IMG/VR virus record: IMGVR_UViG_3300022752_000102
Coordinates: 1-52,489 of that record
Direction: 5' to 3' (one strand)
From: a virus
DNA: 52,489 bases
This document shows positions 32,665 through 44,300 of this stretch, piece after piece (within the stretch, counting starts at the first letter, position 1; each line of letters starts with the position of its first letter). The translations under genes and the position numbers were made by a program. Under the pieces are notes generated by a model, which saw nothing but the letters and a program-made list of their open reading frames with translations, had not been told where the DNA came from and did not search any database.

Positions 32665-33654
32665 ATGGCTGGATATTCATCTTCTTCGGGATCGTCCTAT
32701 TCAGGACCTGGAGCTTATACGGACCCGATTACAGGCACTCGGAGTGAAGTAAGAAATTACGAACAAAGAATGCGAGATTTTTTAACCAAAGGTTCTTTGG
32801 GTTACGGCGAATTGCCCAGGGCTCCCGGTGAAAATTGGAATGCTTGGATGCGCCGCCAACAATCGCTTGCAGATACTTATACGGGTCCCGGACTTAAAAC
32901 TGGATCCGCAGCCCTTACTCAATACCTCAAACCAAGCAGCGATGTCAGCAGTCGTCCAGCCACTGCCGGAAGAATGCCGAGCGGGGGTGGTGGCGGTGGT
33001 GGGATCGCTTACAAACCCCCAACGACCGTGGAGTTTTACATGGGTAAATTACCCGAACTTCAAAAGTTGGAAATCCCGTGGCAGGAGTTAGGCAAACGTG
33101 TTCAGGAGACCAATGCCCCGACGATCGCCGAGTATCAAAAAGCGGCACCCGGGGAAGAAGCCACTTTGCGTAGCCTTTCAATGGCGAATGCGGATATGGC
33201 CGCCGGAAAAATTCCGCTGTCGTTTTTGCAGGCCTCCCAAAGAGCCTCTGCACAGGCCGGTTACGGAACCGGACTTGGTGTGGGTGGACGTGCGGGTGGA
33301 ATTCAAAGAATGCGCGGAGAGCGGGATATTTTACTGACGTCCCTTAATCTCCAGCAAAGAGCCGCGCAAATGGCCGCGGCTATTCCGCAGATCATGCAAG
33401 GCAGGTATGCGGCCCAGTATCAGATTTCACCGACCGAGATATTTGGCACCGCAGCGAACCAGGCTTCGATTAACCAGCAACTCGCCAACCAGCAATTGCT
33501 GATGAACTGGATGAATCAACCGCGGCCCGGTATGTACGACGTCTCGAAAGGAATGTATGTGGGTGCCCAACCGGGAACCTACAGCGCCACCCCAACAAAT
33601 CTTCCGGGAGTTGGATCGTACTTCGCCGGATCACCTTATAATCCTTTTGTTTAA
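32665..33654 (+). CDS. internal virion or tail protein
   Basis: A 329-residue protein starting four bases after the adaptor stop. The N-terminus is Ser/Gly/Tyr-rich, there is a run of glycines near 107-114, and a middle helical region (FLQASQRASAQAGYGTG, LNLQQRAAQMAAAIPQIM) rich in Gln and Ala. Genes in this position in podoviruses encode small internal core proteins. Function unassigned. Confidence 0.55.
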   Translation: MAGYSSSSGSSYSGPGAYTDPITGTRSEVRNYEQRMRDFLTKGSLGYGELPRAPGENWNAWMRRQQSLADTYTGPGLKTGSAALTQYLKPSSDVSSRPATAGRMPSGGGGGGGIAYKPPTTVEFYMGKLPELQKLEIPWQELGKRVQETNAPTIAEYQKAAPGEEATLRSLSMANADMAAGKIPLSFLQASQRASAQAGYGTGLGVGGRAGGIQRMRGERDILLTSLNLQQRAAQMAAAIPQIMQGRYAAQYQISPTEIFGTAANQASINQQLANQQLLMNWMNQPRPGMYDVSKGMYVGAQPGTYSATPTNLPGVGSYFAGSPYNPFV

Positions 33655-33657
33655 TTT

Positions 33658-35322
33658 ATGGCCCTTAGCCCCAACGCCCCCGATTACGTAAGCCAGGTCA
33701 GAGGATTCCTCAGCGACCTGAGACAGGATGCCCGTCAGCGCGACCAGCTTGCCTTGGAGGCCGCGAGGTCATCTGCGGCCAACGCCCTGAACTATGCCCA
33801 GCTCGCCCAACAAAGGGAGTTGGCGTATCTCCAAGCCGATCTGAATCGTGAGCAGTATCAACAGGCATACGATCAAAAGAAGTTGGCTTACGAGAATGAC
33901 GCCCTTAAAAATGCCATCCAGACAATGGATAAGCAGAAGACGCAAGAATTGGCTGAACGCAGGTTTCAGTTCGATGTAATAAAGGAAGCCGAAGAGCAGA
34001 AACGGCTTGAAGAAAAAGACCGCAAGGAGAGGATCGAACAAACTGAAAGCCGTTTTGCGCTTCAAAAGTTGGGTGACATTATGGCAACCGGAGATTTGAA
34101 CGGTTTTGACAAATGGGTCAGTGGGATGAGTCAAATGGCGTTTTCTTATGCTGATTTGGGAAATATTTATTCTCAAGGTCTGAATTTGTGGAATAGCGCT
34201 GACAACGCCCGTAAGGAAAAGCTGACAACCGAAAACATGCCTACTTATATTTCCTTGACCGACGAAAGCTCAAAACTAGGGGCACAGCTTCCCTTTATGA
34301 CCTCCCAGCAACGATTGGCGGCTATAGGCGATTGGGAAAAACGATCCGCTGATTTTAAAGTTAGGGTGGGAAATCCTCAGATGACGAGCTCCCTTGATCT
34401 CATTGCTAAAGGTTTAAGGGATAAATCGGAGGTTGTTTCCAAAGATACAAAAACACAATCCTTGGCCACTTTTACCCAATTTGGGAAAGCAAAGGCTATC
34501 GCAGAAGTTAGTCCCGAACTTCAAAAAGAATTTGATACACTTTATACGGGAACCTCCTCTGAGCAGAAATTGAGCGAGGATTATCAGTCCAAACTGGATC
34601 TGGTTCGTTTGGCGTACAATAAAGAAAAGTCCAAGCGCATTCTTGCGGAAGAGGCCGCAAGATTGCGTCAATACGAGGAGATTCAGGTGGGGCGTGAAGG
34701 ACTTTACACCACCGATGAACAAGGATTTAGAAAGCCAAAGTTACAGGCTCCCGATCTTAGCCCATCTCTTGGCAGCGGCAATTTGGACGAGAACAATGAA
34801 ATAACGGAGCTTGCCAAAGACAAAATCAAAAATTATGAGAGCCGTCTTGGTCAGCAAGGAATATTGTTAGAGAAACTATCTCCAGAACAGGCAGTGGTAA
34901 AAATGATGGAGGACCTCGAAAGAATAAGAAGGGGAGAAAAAATCGCCACTCCAGAATCAAAACCCACGGTACAAGTGGATACGTCCAAAGTGCGGTATGG
35001 AAACACATGGGCTTTCCCGACCGCCGTGGCTCCTCAAGCCACGACCGCCGCCGCTCCGACGGCACCCCAGGTACAGCCTGCGGCCCCGGCCCAACCGTCA
35101 GCCAATCTGGGAAATCTTGAGGCCAATAAAGCCTTGTTCGCCGAGGTTCAGAAACAGATCGCCGGCGGGAAGAAGTTCTTTGAGGTCACCGATCCAAAAA
35201 CAGGAGAAGTAAGGGTAACCACCTACCCCTTATCCACGTTGTTCGCAAACTTGCCGGCGCTCATCCGGGAGCAGGAAAAGACGTTGGTGACGACACCGAC
35301 CGCTCCGGAAGATCGTCGTTGA
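33658..35322 (+). CDS. internal virion protein, coiled-coil
   Basis: A 554-residue protein. Residues about 10-140 are a long Gln/Glu/Arg/Ala helix (for example REQYQQAYDQKKLAYENDAL) predicted to form an extended coiled coil. A helical middle follows, then an Ala/Pro/Thr-rich linker (about 460-485) and a short C-terminal beta domain. This resembles the core proteins ejected with DNA by podoviruses. It directly precedes the giant gene, its likely partner. Confidence 0.6.
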   Translation: MALSPNAPDYVSQVRGFLSDLRQDARQRDQLALEAARSSAANALNYAQLAQQRELAYLQADLNREQYQQAYDQKKLAYENDALKNAIQTMDKQKTQELAERRFQFDVIKEAEEQKRLEEKDRKERIEQTESRFALQKLGDIMATGDLNGFDKWVSGMSQMAFSYADLGNIYSQGLNLWNSADNARKEKLTTENMPTYISLTDESSKLGAQLPFMTSQQRLAAIGDWEKRSADFKVRVGNPQMTSSLDLIAKGLRDKSEVVSKDTKTQSLATFTQFGKAKAIAEVSPELQKEFDTLYTGTSSEQKLSEDYQSKLDLVRLAYNKEKSKRILAEEAARLRQYEEIQVGREGLYTTDEQGFRKPKLQAPDLSPSLGSGNLDENNEITELAKDKIKNYESRLGQQGILLEKLSPEQAVVKMMEDLERIRRGEKIATPESKPTVQVDTSKVRYGNTWAFPTAVAPQATTAAAPTAPQVQPAAPAQPSANLGNLEANKALFAEVQKQIAGGKKFFEVTDPKTGEVRVTTYPLSTLFANLPALIREQEKTLVTTPTAPEDRR

Positions 35323-35347
35323 CCTTCGAACTCAAACCCGCTTGAAT
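35319..35347 (+). promoter_or_regulatory. weak promoter candidate before the giant gene
   Basis: TTGACC (35319-35324) and TTGAAT (35342-35347), spacer 17, ten bases before ATG 35358. The -35 overlaps the TGA stop of the previous gene. Confidence 0.25.
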
Positions 35348-35357
35348 AGACAGGGTT

Positions 35358-38300
35358 ATGGCTGATACTCCAATCAATCCGGAAGAGCAGGATCAGCAAC
35401 AAACCCAGCCAAATCCGGTAGCCCCCGCAGTTCCGGTTACCGAACCGCAACCCGCGGTTCCTTTCTCCCTTGAGGACCAGGCCAAGGCAATCATGGAGAA
35501 CCTGCCTCCCTCGATTGATTTGGAGGCCCAGGCAAAGGCCGTTTACGATATTCCTTCGCCTTACGAAGGTTTTGCATCGGAAGTCATCAAGGTGGCCGAA
35601 GATCCGGTTGGACGGGGTATTCTGTCCAACCTCAAACACGCGATTGAGTCCGGTGAACTTAAAGAACATTATGGAAAAGCCTATGACTATTTTCTTACCG
35701 GACCTGATTTGCAGGATCCGATGGATAAAGCAATGGAGGCAAAAAAGAATGGAGATGCCCTTGGGTTTACCAAAGGCTTTTTGGGTTTTCTTGCCAATTT
35801 AACAGGCAACTACTTTAATCTGGCGGTTGGAAGGTCCAAAGAGGATTCCAAAGCCGCTGCTCTGTCAAACGAAGCCGACACATTGATCGGGAAGATCCGC
35901 GACCCCAAAGTCGCTTCCAGGGCAATTGAACTTGGAGAGATGTATCTGTCTAAGTTGGACAATGGACAGTCCATTATTTCAAAAGATCAAGAACCCAAGT
36001 TTATCGTCAAGGCGGACTCGCGTGGTGGAGCTGGCCCGGAACCGAGTATTTCCGGATACAACTTTGGGATGAATCTTGCCGAGGCGGAAAAATATTTAAA
36101 GCAACTCGAAGAGGATCAAAATGCCACGTTAAGTTCCAGCGCCCTTAGAGTTTTTGCCACGACGGGTGTCGACGCGTTGCCGTTCGTTACTGCGGGCAAC
36201 ATCTATATTGACGACGAAACCGATCCTGAACAGGTGGCGAAACGGCGCGCCCTGACGCACAAAATCAACGAGGTCATAAGAAACAAATATTACGGGCCTA
36301 GTGTCGCGGGATCGGTTGCCGGTAGTCTAGGAGGTTTTGTGGGGGCCGGAAAGTTGGCAACCAAACTTATTGGAACTCCAGCGGTTGTTGGCGGAAGATC
36401 AATCCAGATCCCGAACAGTTTTTCCAGGTGGGGGACTTATGCGATTTACGGAGGAGGCGAAGCCCTCGAAGACACCCGTGATCTTCCGTGGTCTGATCGT
36501 CTTTTGGATGTGGCAGAGAATATTGTTAAGATTGGTGTGTCTGAGCGGATTGGAGAAGCGGGCGGTACGTATGTGGAAAGACTTGCCTCGACAAAACTCG
36601 CCCATACCGGATTGACCGCCTCCATTCCCGGGCTTACCCCGGTGACGCGAAATGCCGCGTTTCTTACGGGCGGCATTACCAGCGAAACAATCTCAAACCA
36701 GATCGATCGCGTTTTGGCCGGTCAAGCTCCGTTACCCGGACTTGGAGAAGACGCGGCCACGGCGTCCGGAGCGGTGTTCGGAATGTATCTGATTGGAAAA
36801 GGGGCCAATCTTTTCACCAAACCAGGAATTGAGACAAGAATTTTTGACCAGGCCAAGAGACAGTTTTCCGATGGCTTCGGTCAGTTTATCGATAGGATCA
36901 ACGAAAGCACCGACCTGACTTACAATCAAAAAAGAAAGTTGATTTCGGACACCTTAAAAAATCTCCCCACGCAGGAGTTAAAAGATTTGTTTACCGCCAA
37001 AATGGCGGAGCGTGCCGCCGCCAAAAACGCGGATGTTGCCCCCCAAACTCTGAAAGTTGCCCAGGAGATTGTTGAAAAGACCGAAGGTCCGGCCCTGGTT
37101 TCAATCTTGAAGGTTGAAGCGGACAAGCAAGAAAAAGAAGCAAAAGCGAAGAAAGAGGGGGTTTCCGTCACCAAAGAAGCCGCCAAGATTGAAGCTCCTG
37201 CTCTTACCCAGGAGGAACTGGAGGTTCGCGCCGAAAGTTTTGGCGACTGGATTTATTCAACCTTAATAGATTTACCACAGGGGACGGAACTAACCATTTC
37301 AAGAACCCCACAAAATGAACCGCTTCTGTCCATTTTGGAAAAACGTGGGATTATTTATGGGGAGAAAGACACTGAAAATTTCATTGTCAAGGCCGCTTAC
37401 GACAAAACCAAAACCAAATTGGCCGGACCCAAGGATTTTGCACCGGATCTGAAAGCCGAGAACGCCGTTGAGTCAGGCCGCGCCTTATTGGAGGATATAC
37501 AAAAATTAAAGCCGATGGATCCCAATGAGGTTGACCGTATTGAGGCATCCTTTGATGAGGCCACCAGCGAAAGTGAAGTCAATCAGATCATAAAACAATT
37601 CGCCTCAATCGAGGATTCGCACAACAAACAAAATGATGAGATTTTGGCCACGTTCAAGGAGCCCAAGAAAGTTGCCACGATTCAGTCACAGATCAGGGCA
37701 CTAAACAAACAGATTACCCAGCTTGAACGGGATGTCTTGACCGTACCAACTGCCCAGAAAGCCCAGACGGAAAAACAGCTGGAAGACCTCAAATTAAAAC
37801 GTGATGGACTGGTCAATGAGCGCGAGAATATTGAGGGCCTGGGAATGCGGGCTGTTCAGCTGAAGATTGAGGACAGCATTGATGCTTTGATAGAGCAGAA
37901 AAAGATTACCAAAGAAGAAGCCGATCTTATTCCCGAAAACATCACATTGCACATCAACAATCCGAAATCCGGGTCATATCAAAGGTATCAACTGGCTTTG
38001 GCTGATCCCGAACGGGTAAAACTCCTCACCGATCCCCAGCAAACTTTGGCAATTTTTGGGGCAAAAAACAAGTTAAAGAAATATGAACTTGCTGATCTTG
38101 GTGCAATTAACGAGGTTGGAGAAGTCCTTCAGACTCCGCAGGAAGTGATTGAATCTTTCCTGGAAGGAAAGAAACGATGGCTTACGGGCGAGGATTTCAA
38201 GGGTTATCCCAATCTTTATGATGTGGTTTACAATGGCGTAAAAGACGAGCTTCAGCTGGAAGTTCTTGAGGGGAAAACAAATCTCAACATGAATCTTGTT

Positions 38301-41300
38301 TTCTTCCGAAGGCTTTATAGCGCCATTCGGATGTACAAAGTCCGCAAGGCGCGCAATATGGGGATTGATTTTGCCAGTAGTTTAGATTCTGAGACGGAAG
38401 GACCCAAAGTCGAGGCTGAAGCCGCCGGGGTTTTGACGGAGCAAAAGGCCGGACCAGCAGCTTTGGTTGGTCAGGCCGAGGAAAAGTTTGACGAGGAAGA
38501 CAAGGCTTTTGCCGATAAAATTTCCCGCGAGAGGCGCGAAGGCTTCATTAAGCAGCTTTCCGATCCAAAATGGGGCGATCAGAACAATAAGATTATTTTT
38601 GAAGAACTCGTTTTTCCGGCTGAGACCGGGACGATTATGACCAGGGAGGATCGTGCGGCAAAGATTTCCGACATTTCCGCCAGGACCAAATTGAGTGTCC
38701 CAGAAATTTTGACCAAGGAAAACTTCCTGAGAAACGAATTTGTTTCTTTCCTTAAAGCCGACGTGCAGGTTCACGAGGCACAAAAGGAAGTAAGACGTTC
38801 ACTAACAAGAAGAGAACCCCCACGCCGTACTACGGAAATGTCTGAACAAGACAAGGAAATAGTGAGCGTTCTCGAACAGTTCAGGGCCATTCAGAAGCAA
38901 ATGGAGAGAGAGAATTACTTTTTGGTAAGAGATATTAAGAATCCCGATGGATCGATACGGCATGTGGACGAATCAGCGATAATCGAAAAACTGTCTGACC
39001 AGGCTCGAAACTCCAGGTCCCAGGATGATTTGCTAAAGTACGTGTCGTATCTAAACGATATCCGGAAACGTACCCTGACCCCCGAGAATCTTAATCCGTG
39101 GCTTCAGGGAATCGAGGAAACTTACGACAGTACTGCCGGACAAACTCCGGAAGCTTTAAGGTCTGACTTCAGAAACCAGATCGATCAGGCCAAGGAAAAC
39201 TATCTGGAGTCACAGCAATCTTCGGATGAGGCAATCCGTTTGGAAGGAGCCGCTAGGTTCCGAAGCAGGATAATCGAACTAGGAAATGAACTCGTAAGGA
39301 GCACAGGAAGATATGAAATCACAAAATCAGGAGAATATAGACTCAAGGGAGGAACTGGGACTTCAACCGCAGGTGGTGGACCTGGCCTTGCTCGAGCTGC
39401 TATCGAGCAAGCTCGTGCCAAACTTAACGCCGGGGCTACTGCCGAAAGACGCGGACTTCGCAGGGTAAAGGATAGTCCCGGTAATATATCTGAACCCCTC
39501 AAGGGAAGACGTTACCGTAAAGACCCCACGTTATCCGAGGAAGAAGTCGAGAGCGGAAATTTTGGAACCCCAATTGCAAAAAGAGTTGTGGCGTTGCCCG
39601 AGCAAGTGGCATCCATTGTGCCCGAAGCAACCATGGAGAAGTTGAAAAAAGCCACTAAACCAATTGTCTGGAAAGCTCTTAATGAAGATCAACGTAAAAC
39701 GTTTGCCAGAATAATGCTGGCGCTAAACACGAAAAACGGCTCTCATTACCTCGGGGATTCGGCCGGTCTTGGCAAAACACGCCCTATTTTGGCTGTGGCC
39801 GATTATTCTGCTTCGCAAAATTCACCGGTGGTCATTCTTACCGATTCGTCCGCTTTGACGCCAGATTGGCGTAAAAATGATCCAGGAGGATCTTTGGGGA
39901 AAGATGCAAAAGAAATGGGGATTAAACTGGATTTTCGTGGTGTAGCCGAGCGTCCTCTCCCCGACAAACTTGCTCCGGGCGAGATTTTGTTGACAACTTT
40001 TCAGTACATCGATCAGTTGAAAGAAAAGGGATTGGTTACCCCGCAAACAGTTTTATTGATCGACGAAGCCCACAAACTCAATGGAAACGGGGTATGGGCG
40101 GAAACCGGTGCGAGTTTGATGCAGACGGCAAAAAAAGTTTTGCTGGCTTCCGGAACACCATTTGAAACATTTGAGCAGATGACCAGGGCTTTTCGCCGGC
40201 TGGGAATATTCGGGGAAGGTGGGATTGCGGAAGATAATCTTGAAAAAGTTTTGGGGTTCAAAACTTATCGCACTCGTGGTGGAAGAGGAGAGGAAACTCT
40301 TCGCGCCAAGCCGGATAAAAAACTTTTAAGTGTGATGTTGGAGAAAGACATCGTCAAACTTGAGAGGCAAAGGGTTGAAGCGAAAAACCTGATTGCAAAG
40401 CTTCGGACACAGAAAGACTTTTCTGTTGCCAATATGACGGCGGCGGTAAATTCCCTTTCCGCCGTTGATGGAGTTCTTGGGGTCACCGAAGAAGACCAGC
40501 AAAGAAGGATCCGCGGATTTTTGGGTCAACTTGCCAAAGCAAATCTCTATTCAGCTTCCTCCATGTCTTTGGAGGGAGTAACGATTGATCAGGTATTTTT
40601 GCCACTGGACGAGGAGATAAAAAGAAAACTTGGAGTTTTAAATGCCCAGGGGGGCGGATCGGCCAATACCGACGGCAAAAGAAAAGAAGCTCTGGAGATG
40701 GCGCACCGGTACGCCTTGGAGCTTTATAAAGTACCGACAGCTGTGGATCTGACTTTCAAGGCCTTGGGGCGTGGGGAAAAGATAATCGTGTTTGTCGAGC
40801 AAGTAAAACAACCAAAGAGCACAACCGGAATTTTGGACAAACCGAGCGCTATCGTATTTGAGGAAATGCTTAGGGTGGAAGCCGCCAAACGTGGAATACC
40901 GGTCGAAATCGCCAAGATGTATGACCCCAAAATTTCCGGGCAAAAAAAGAAAGATGCTCTCAGAAGTTTCCAGGGGGGTAACGCAAATGTTCTTATTGCC
41001 ACCAAGGAAACCGCCGGAACCGGCGGAGAACTTGATGATAAGTTTGGTCCGGAAAAAGGCGGTAAGCCCAGATACGTTATCTTTTTGGCCAACCCTTTCT
41101 CGGCCATCCAGTTTATCCAGGCTGTTGGGAGAACGTGGAGGCGGTTAACTGCCAGCTATCCGAAAGCCGTTTTGCTTACCACTAATGCGGCGGCTGACCG
41201 CATAGTCGCAGATTTACGTACCACCAAGGACATTCTTCTCGGGGCGACGCTCAACACCAACATCTCCGAGCTTGGAAAAGCCGAGTCGCTGGAGCCGCAA

Positions 41301-44300
41301 CCCGAGGCCAAACCGTCCGAAGAAATTGTTCTCGAAGGTGAGCTTCCGGAAACCAAAGGAATCGTGCGCGCAAGAAGTGCCCGACAAAAAGTAAAGCCCG
41401 CCAAGAAGACGGACCAAAAGGCGATTCAGGACTTTATGACCCGCTTGCGTTCCTGGGTCGACATGAATCTTACGGATACCGCACGTAATCCGACCAAGGA
41501 AGTTATTGCAGCACTCAAAGGAAGACCTTCCGACATTCTTGAGGAAATAATCCAAAAAGACGGCCAAAAGGTTTTCGAAGCTTTTGGCACCAGAAGTTAT
41601 CCCGTAATCACCGACTTTATTGAAAAGTTAAGTCCGCAATTCAGTTTTGGTCGCTCTGCAAACGACATTATCCAGGAGTTCACGGAGTACGTCTACGAAA
41701 ACAAGCCAATCGCAAAAATTGCCGAAAAACCGGAATCCCCGGCTGTGGACGAAGATGCTTCCGACAAACACGAGGATAATTATATCCCGAAAGATCTGAC
41801 TAAAGAGCAGGAATTGCTGGTCAAAGAACTTGAGGACGAAGTCAAAAAAGTTTACAAATCAGACTACAAGAACGGGGTTCTTACTATTACCGATCGCAAA
41901 GGAAAGCAGTCCTTTAATGTTCAATTTGTCCTGGGGGCTGAGGCTACAGCTACCCCGGGATCATCGGACGACACGGATGTGATTACACTCGGAGTGAATT
42001 TTTTCAAAGAGGAAAAAAATACTCGCGGAAAGAAGTTTCAGGATTATTTAAAGAATGTCATCATGCATGAGGTTGTTCACGTCAAAACCTTCCGCGTGAT
42101 CAGGGACGAGCTTAAACGTGCCGGGAAAAAGGGTTCATTTGCCGATCTGATAAAATTCTTTGAGGATTTTTACGACAGTCTAGATCAAAACACGATTGAG
42201 AAGAGCGTTAAACTATATCATGCTCTTGCCGGACGTGGAGCGTACACCGGCAAGGAGCTTCAGGAACAGATGTCCCTGTTCGCCACCAATAAACTTCTCG
42301 TGTCGGCAGAATTGATGGCCCAGCTTCTTGGCATCAATGTTTTTGGAAAAACAACCGAACTGGCATTGGCCCCCAACCGAGCTGCTTACAACCGGGCTAA
42401 AGCCAGGCAAGATGCGCTGTTTGTCGAGGAAGCTCAAAAATCCCCAGTGCGGGAAAAGTTCAAGATGTTCTTCAACGCGGCAGAGACAGCCCTTGCTTCT
42501 TTAAGGGGTATCAGCAGCAAAGCGGCCTATGTTCCAGCCGATTTTGACAAAGAAATAAAAAATGCTTTGGATCAGCTTAACAACCGTGTCAGCGGTTATG
42601 CCGAGGCGGTTGAAGAAAAAGCCGAGGAAAGAAAAGAAATTTCCAAGCTGAGCCGCTACCACCTGGAGTTTGAAAACAATGTCGAAAAGATGCGTGACCT
42701 CGAATTCCGTGACGATCTTACACCGGAAGAGGAAGCAAAATACGACAAGCTAAAACGCCGCCAGTCGGATCTTCAGAGGTTGATTATCGAAGAAGAATCC
42801 AAGCCTTATGTGAATATCCCGCCGGAAGCAGGGAAGACCAATCCCTTTCCTTCGGAAGAGCCAAACCGTTTCAACTTCAGCACCCTTCGGGTTGCCCGAA
42901 TGATCGACCTGGCTGAGAACGGGCTTGTCTCTAAAATATTCAACACCGATGTCCAGCAGGATCTCTACGGGAAATTCCTGCCATGGGCGGAGTTTGCCGG
43001 AAGTATCAGAAACGTCGAAGCGTATAATATTCTCCACCCGACAGAAATATATTTAATGCGGTGGGCTCTGGATCAATACGCCAGCAAGAAGAACGTTATC
43101 TATCTGTCCGATCTTAAGCAGAGCGTTTTGGAAAGCGCCGAGGACATGGAGGAGATGAACAAGCTGCTCCCCGAGTCCATCTTTATACGAGACGACCAGG
43201 CTTTGCCCGAGGAGATCATGGAGAGGGCGCAGTTTGAATCATCCGAAGATCGTGAAAAGCCAACTGATCTTTACTATGTCAGGGTATCCAACCTTCCGGC
43301 GGAGTCTGTCTGGGGCAAGTCCAACAAGCACGCGACAGCCAGGCTCGTGTTCCGTATCCTTGGGCGCGGGCAAACAATCTACTATGAGGGCAAGGCCTAT
43401 TCGACCCGCTCGGCTGGACCCGCACTGATAAAGGTTCTGGAGGCGCAAGACCCGACCTTCAAGATTTTTGCCAAGAAAAAACCGTATTTGAGTGCCCCGC
43501 CGATTGAAGAACCCGAAATGGTTATAAGTCAGGGCGGTGCCAACTGGCTGGCCCGCGTGCTTGATGTGATCCCCAACGAGGAAATACGCAACAGGTTGGA
43601 GGCCAATCTTACCTACAAGAAGCTGACTAACGAGGAAACAAAACAAAGGGCCCTTGATTACATCAACGAAGTATCCAAGCGTCCCGACGGATTTAACAAG
43701 CTGGTCAGACAGTTCCTCAACGACACTTTCCCCCGCCGCACTCCTTTGGTCATACGCACGGCTATTGGTTTCCAGATTGCCAATCTTTTGGCCCAAAGGG
43801 CATCCGACGGAGACGCCAATGCCCAGGAACTTATGGCTCAGGTCTCCATGGTGTTGCAGGACCGTCACATGATCGATCCGGGCCGCGCCATCCAGTATCT
43901 TTGGCAGGGCCCGGATCTTGCCGCCGATGCTTTGGCTTTCACCAAGGTTCTGGAATCCCAGATTGAGGCTGCGGCCAAATTGCGGATGGAGCCTTATATT
44001 CCGTATTTGGAACAGACGACCGAGGAGATTGCCAAAGCCGATCTTGAAGCCGGTGATGCGTTTGCCAGCTCACCGCAGGTCCAGGACATTGTTTCGCAGA
44101 TTCAAAGATTCGAAAAGCTCAAACAAAATGCCGCCGAGGAACTTGCCCAGCTCAACTCCGAAATGGCCAACATGGTCATGGCATCGGAAAGCCGGTTTGC
44201 CGATATCTTCTCGGATGTGATTTCCCCGGTGGGCCTACCTCCTTCCAATACGACTGGCGGGGACAATCTTGGGTTCGATGACGTCATCGTCAATAAACTG

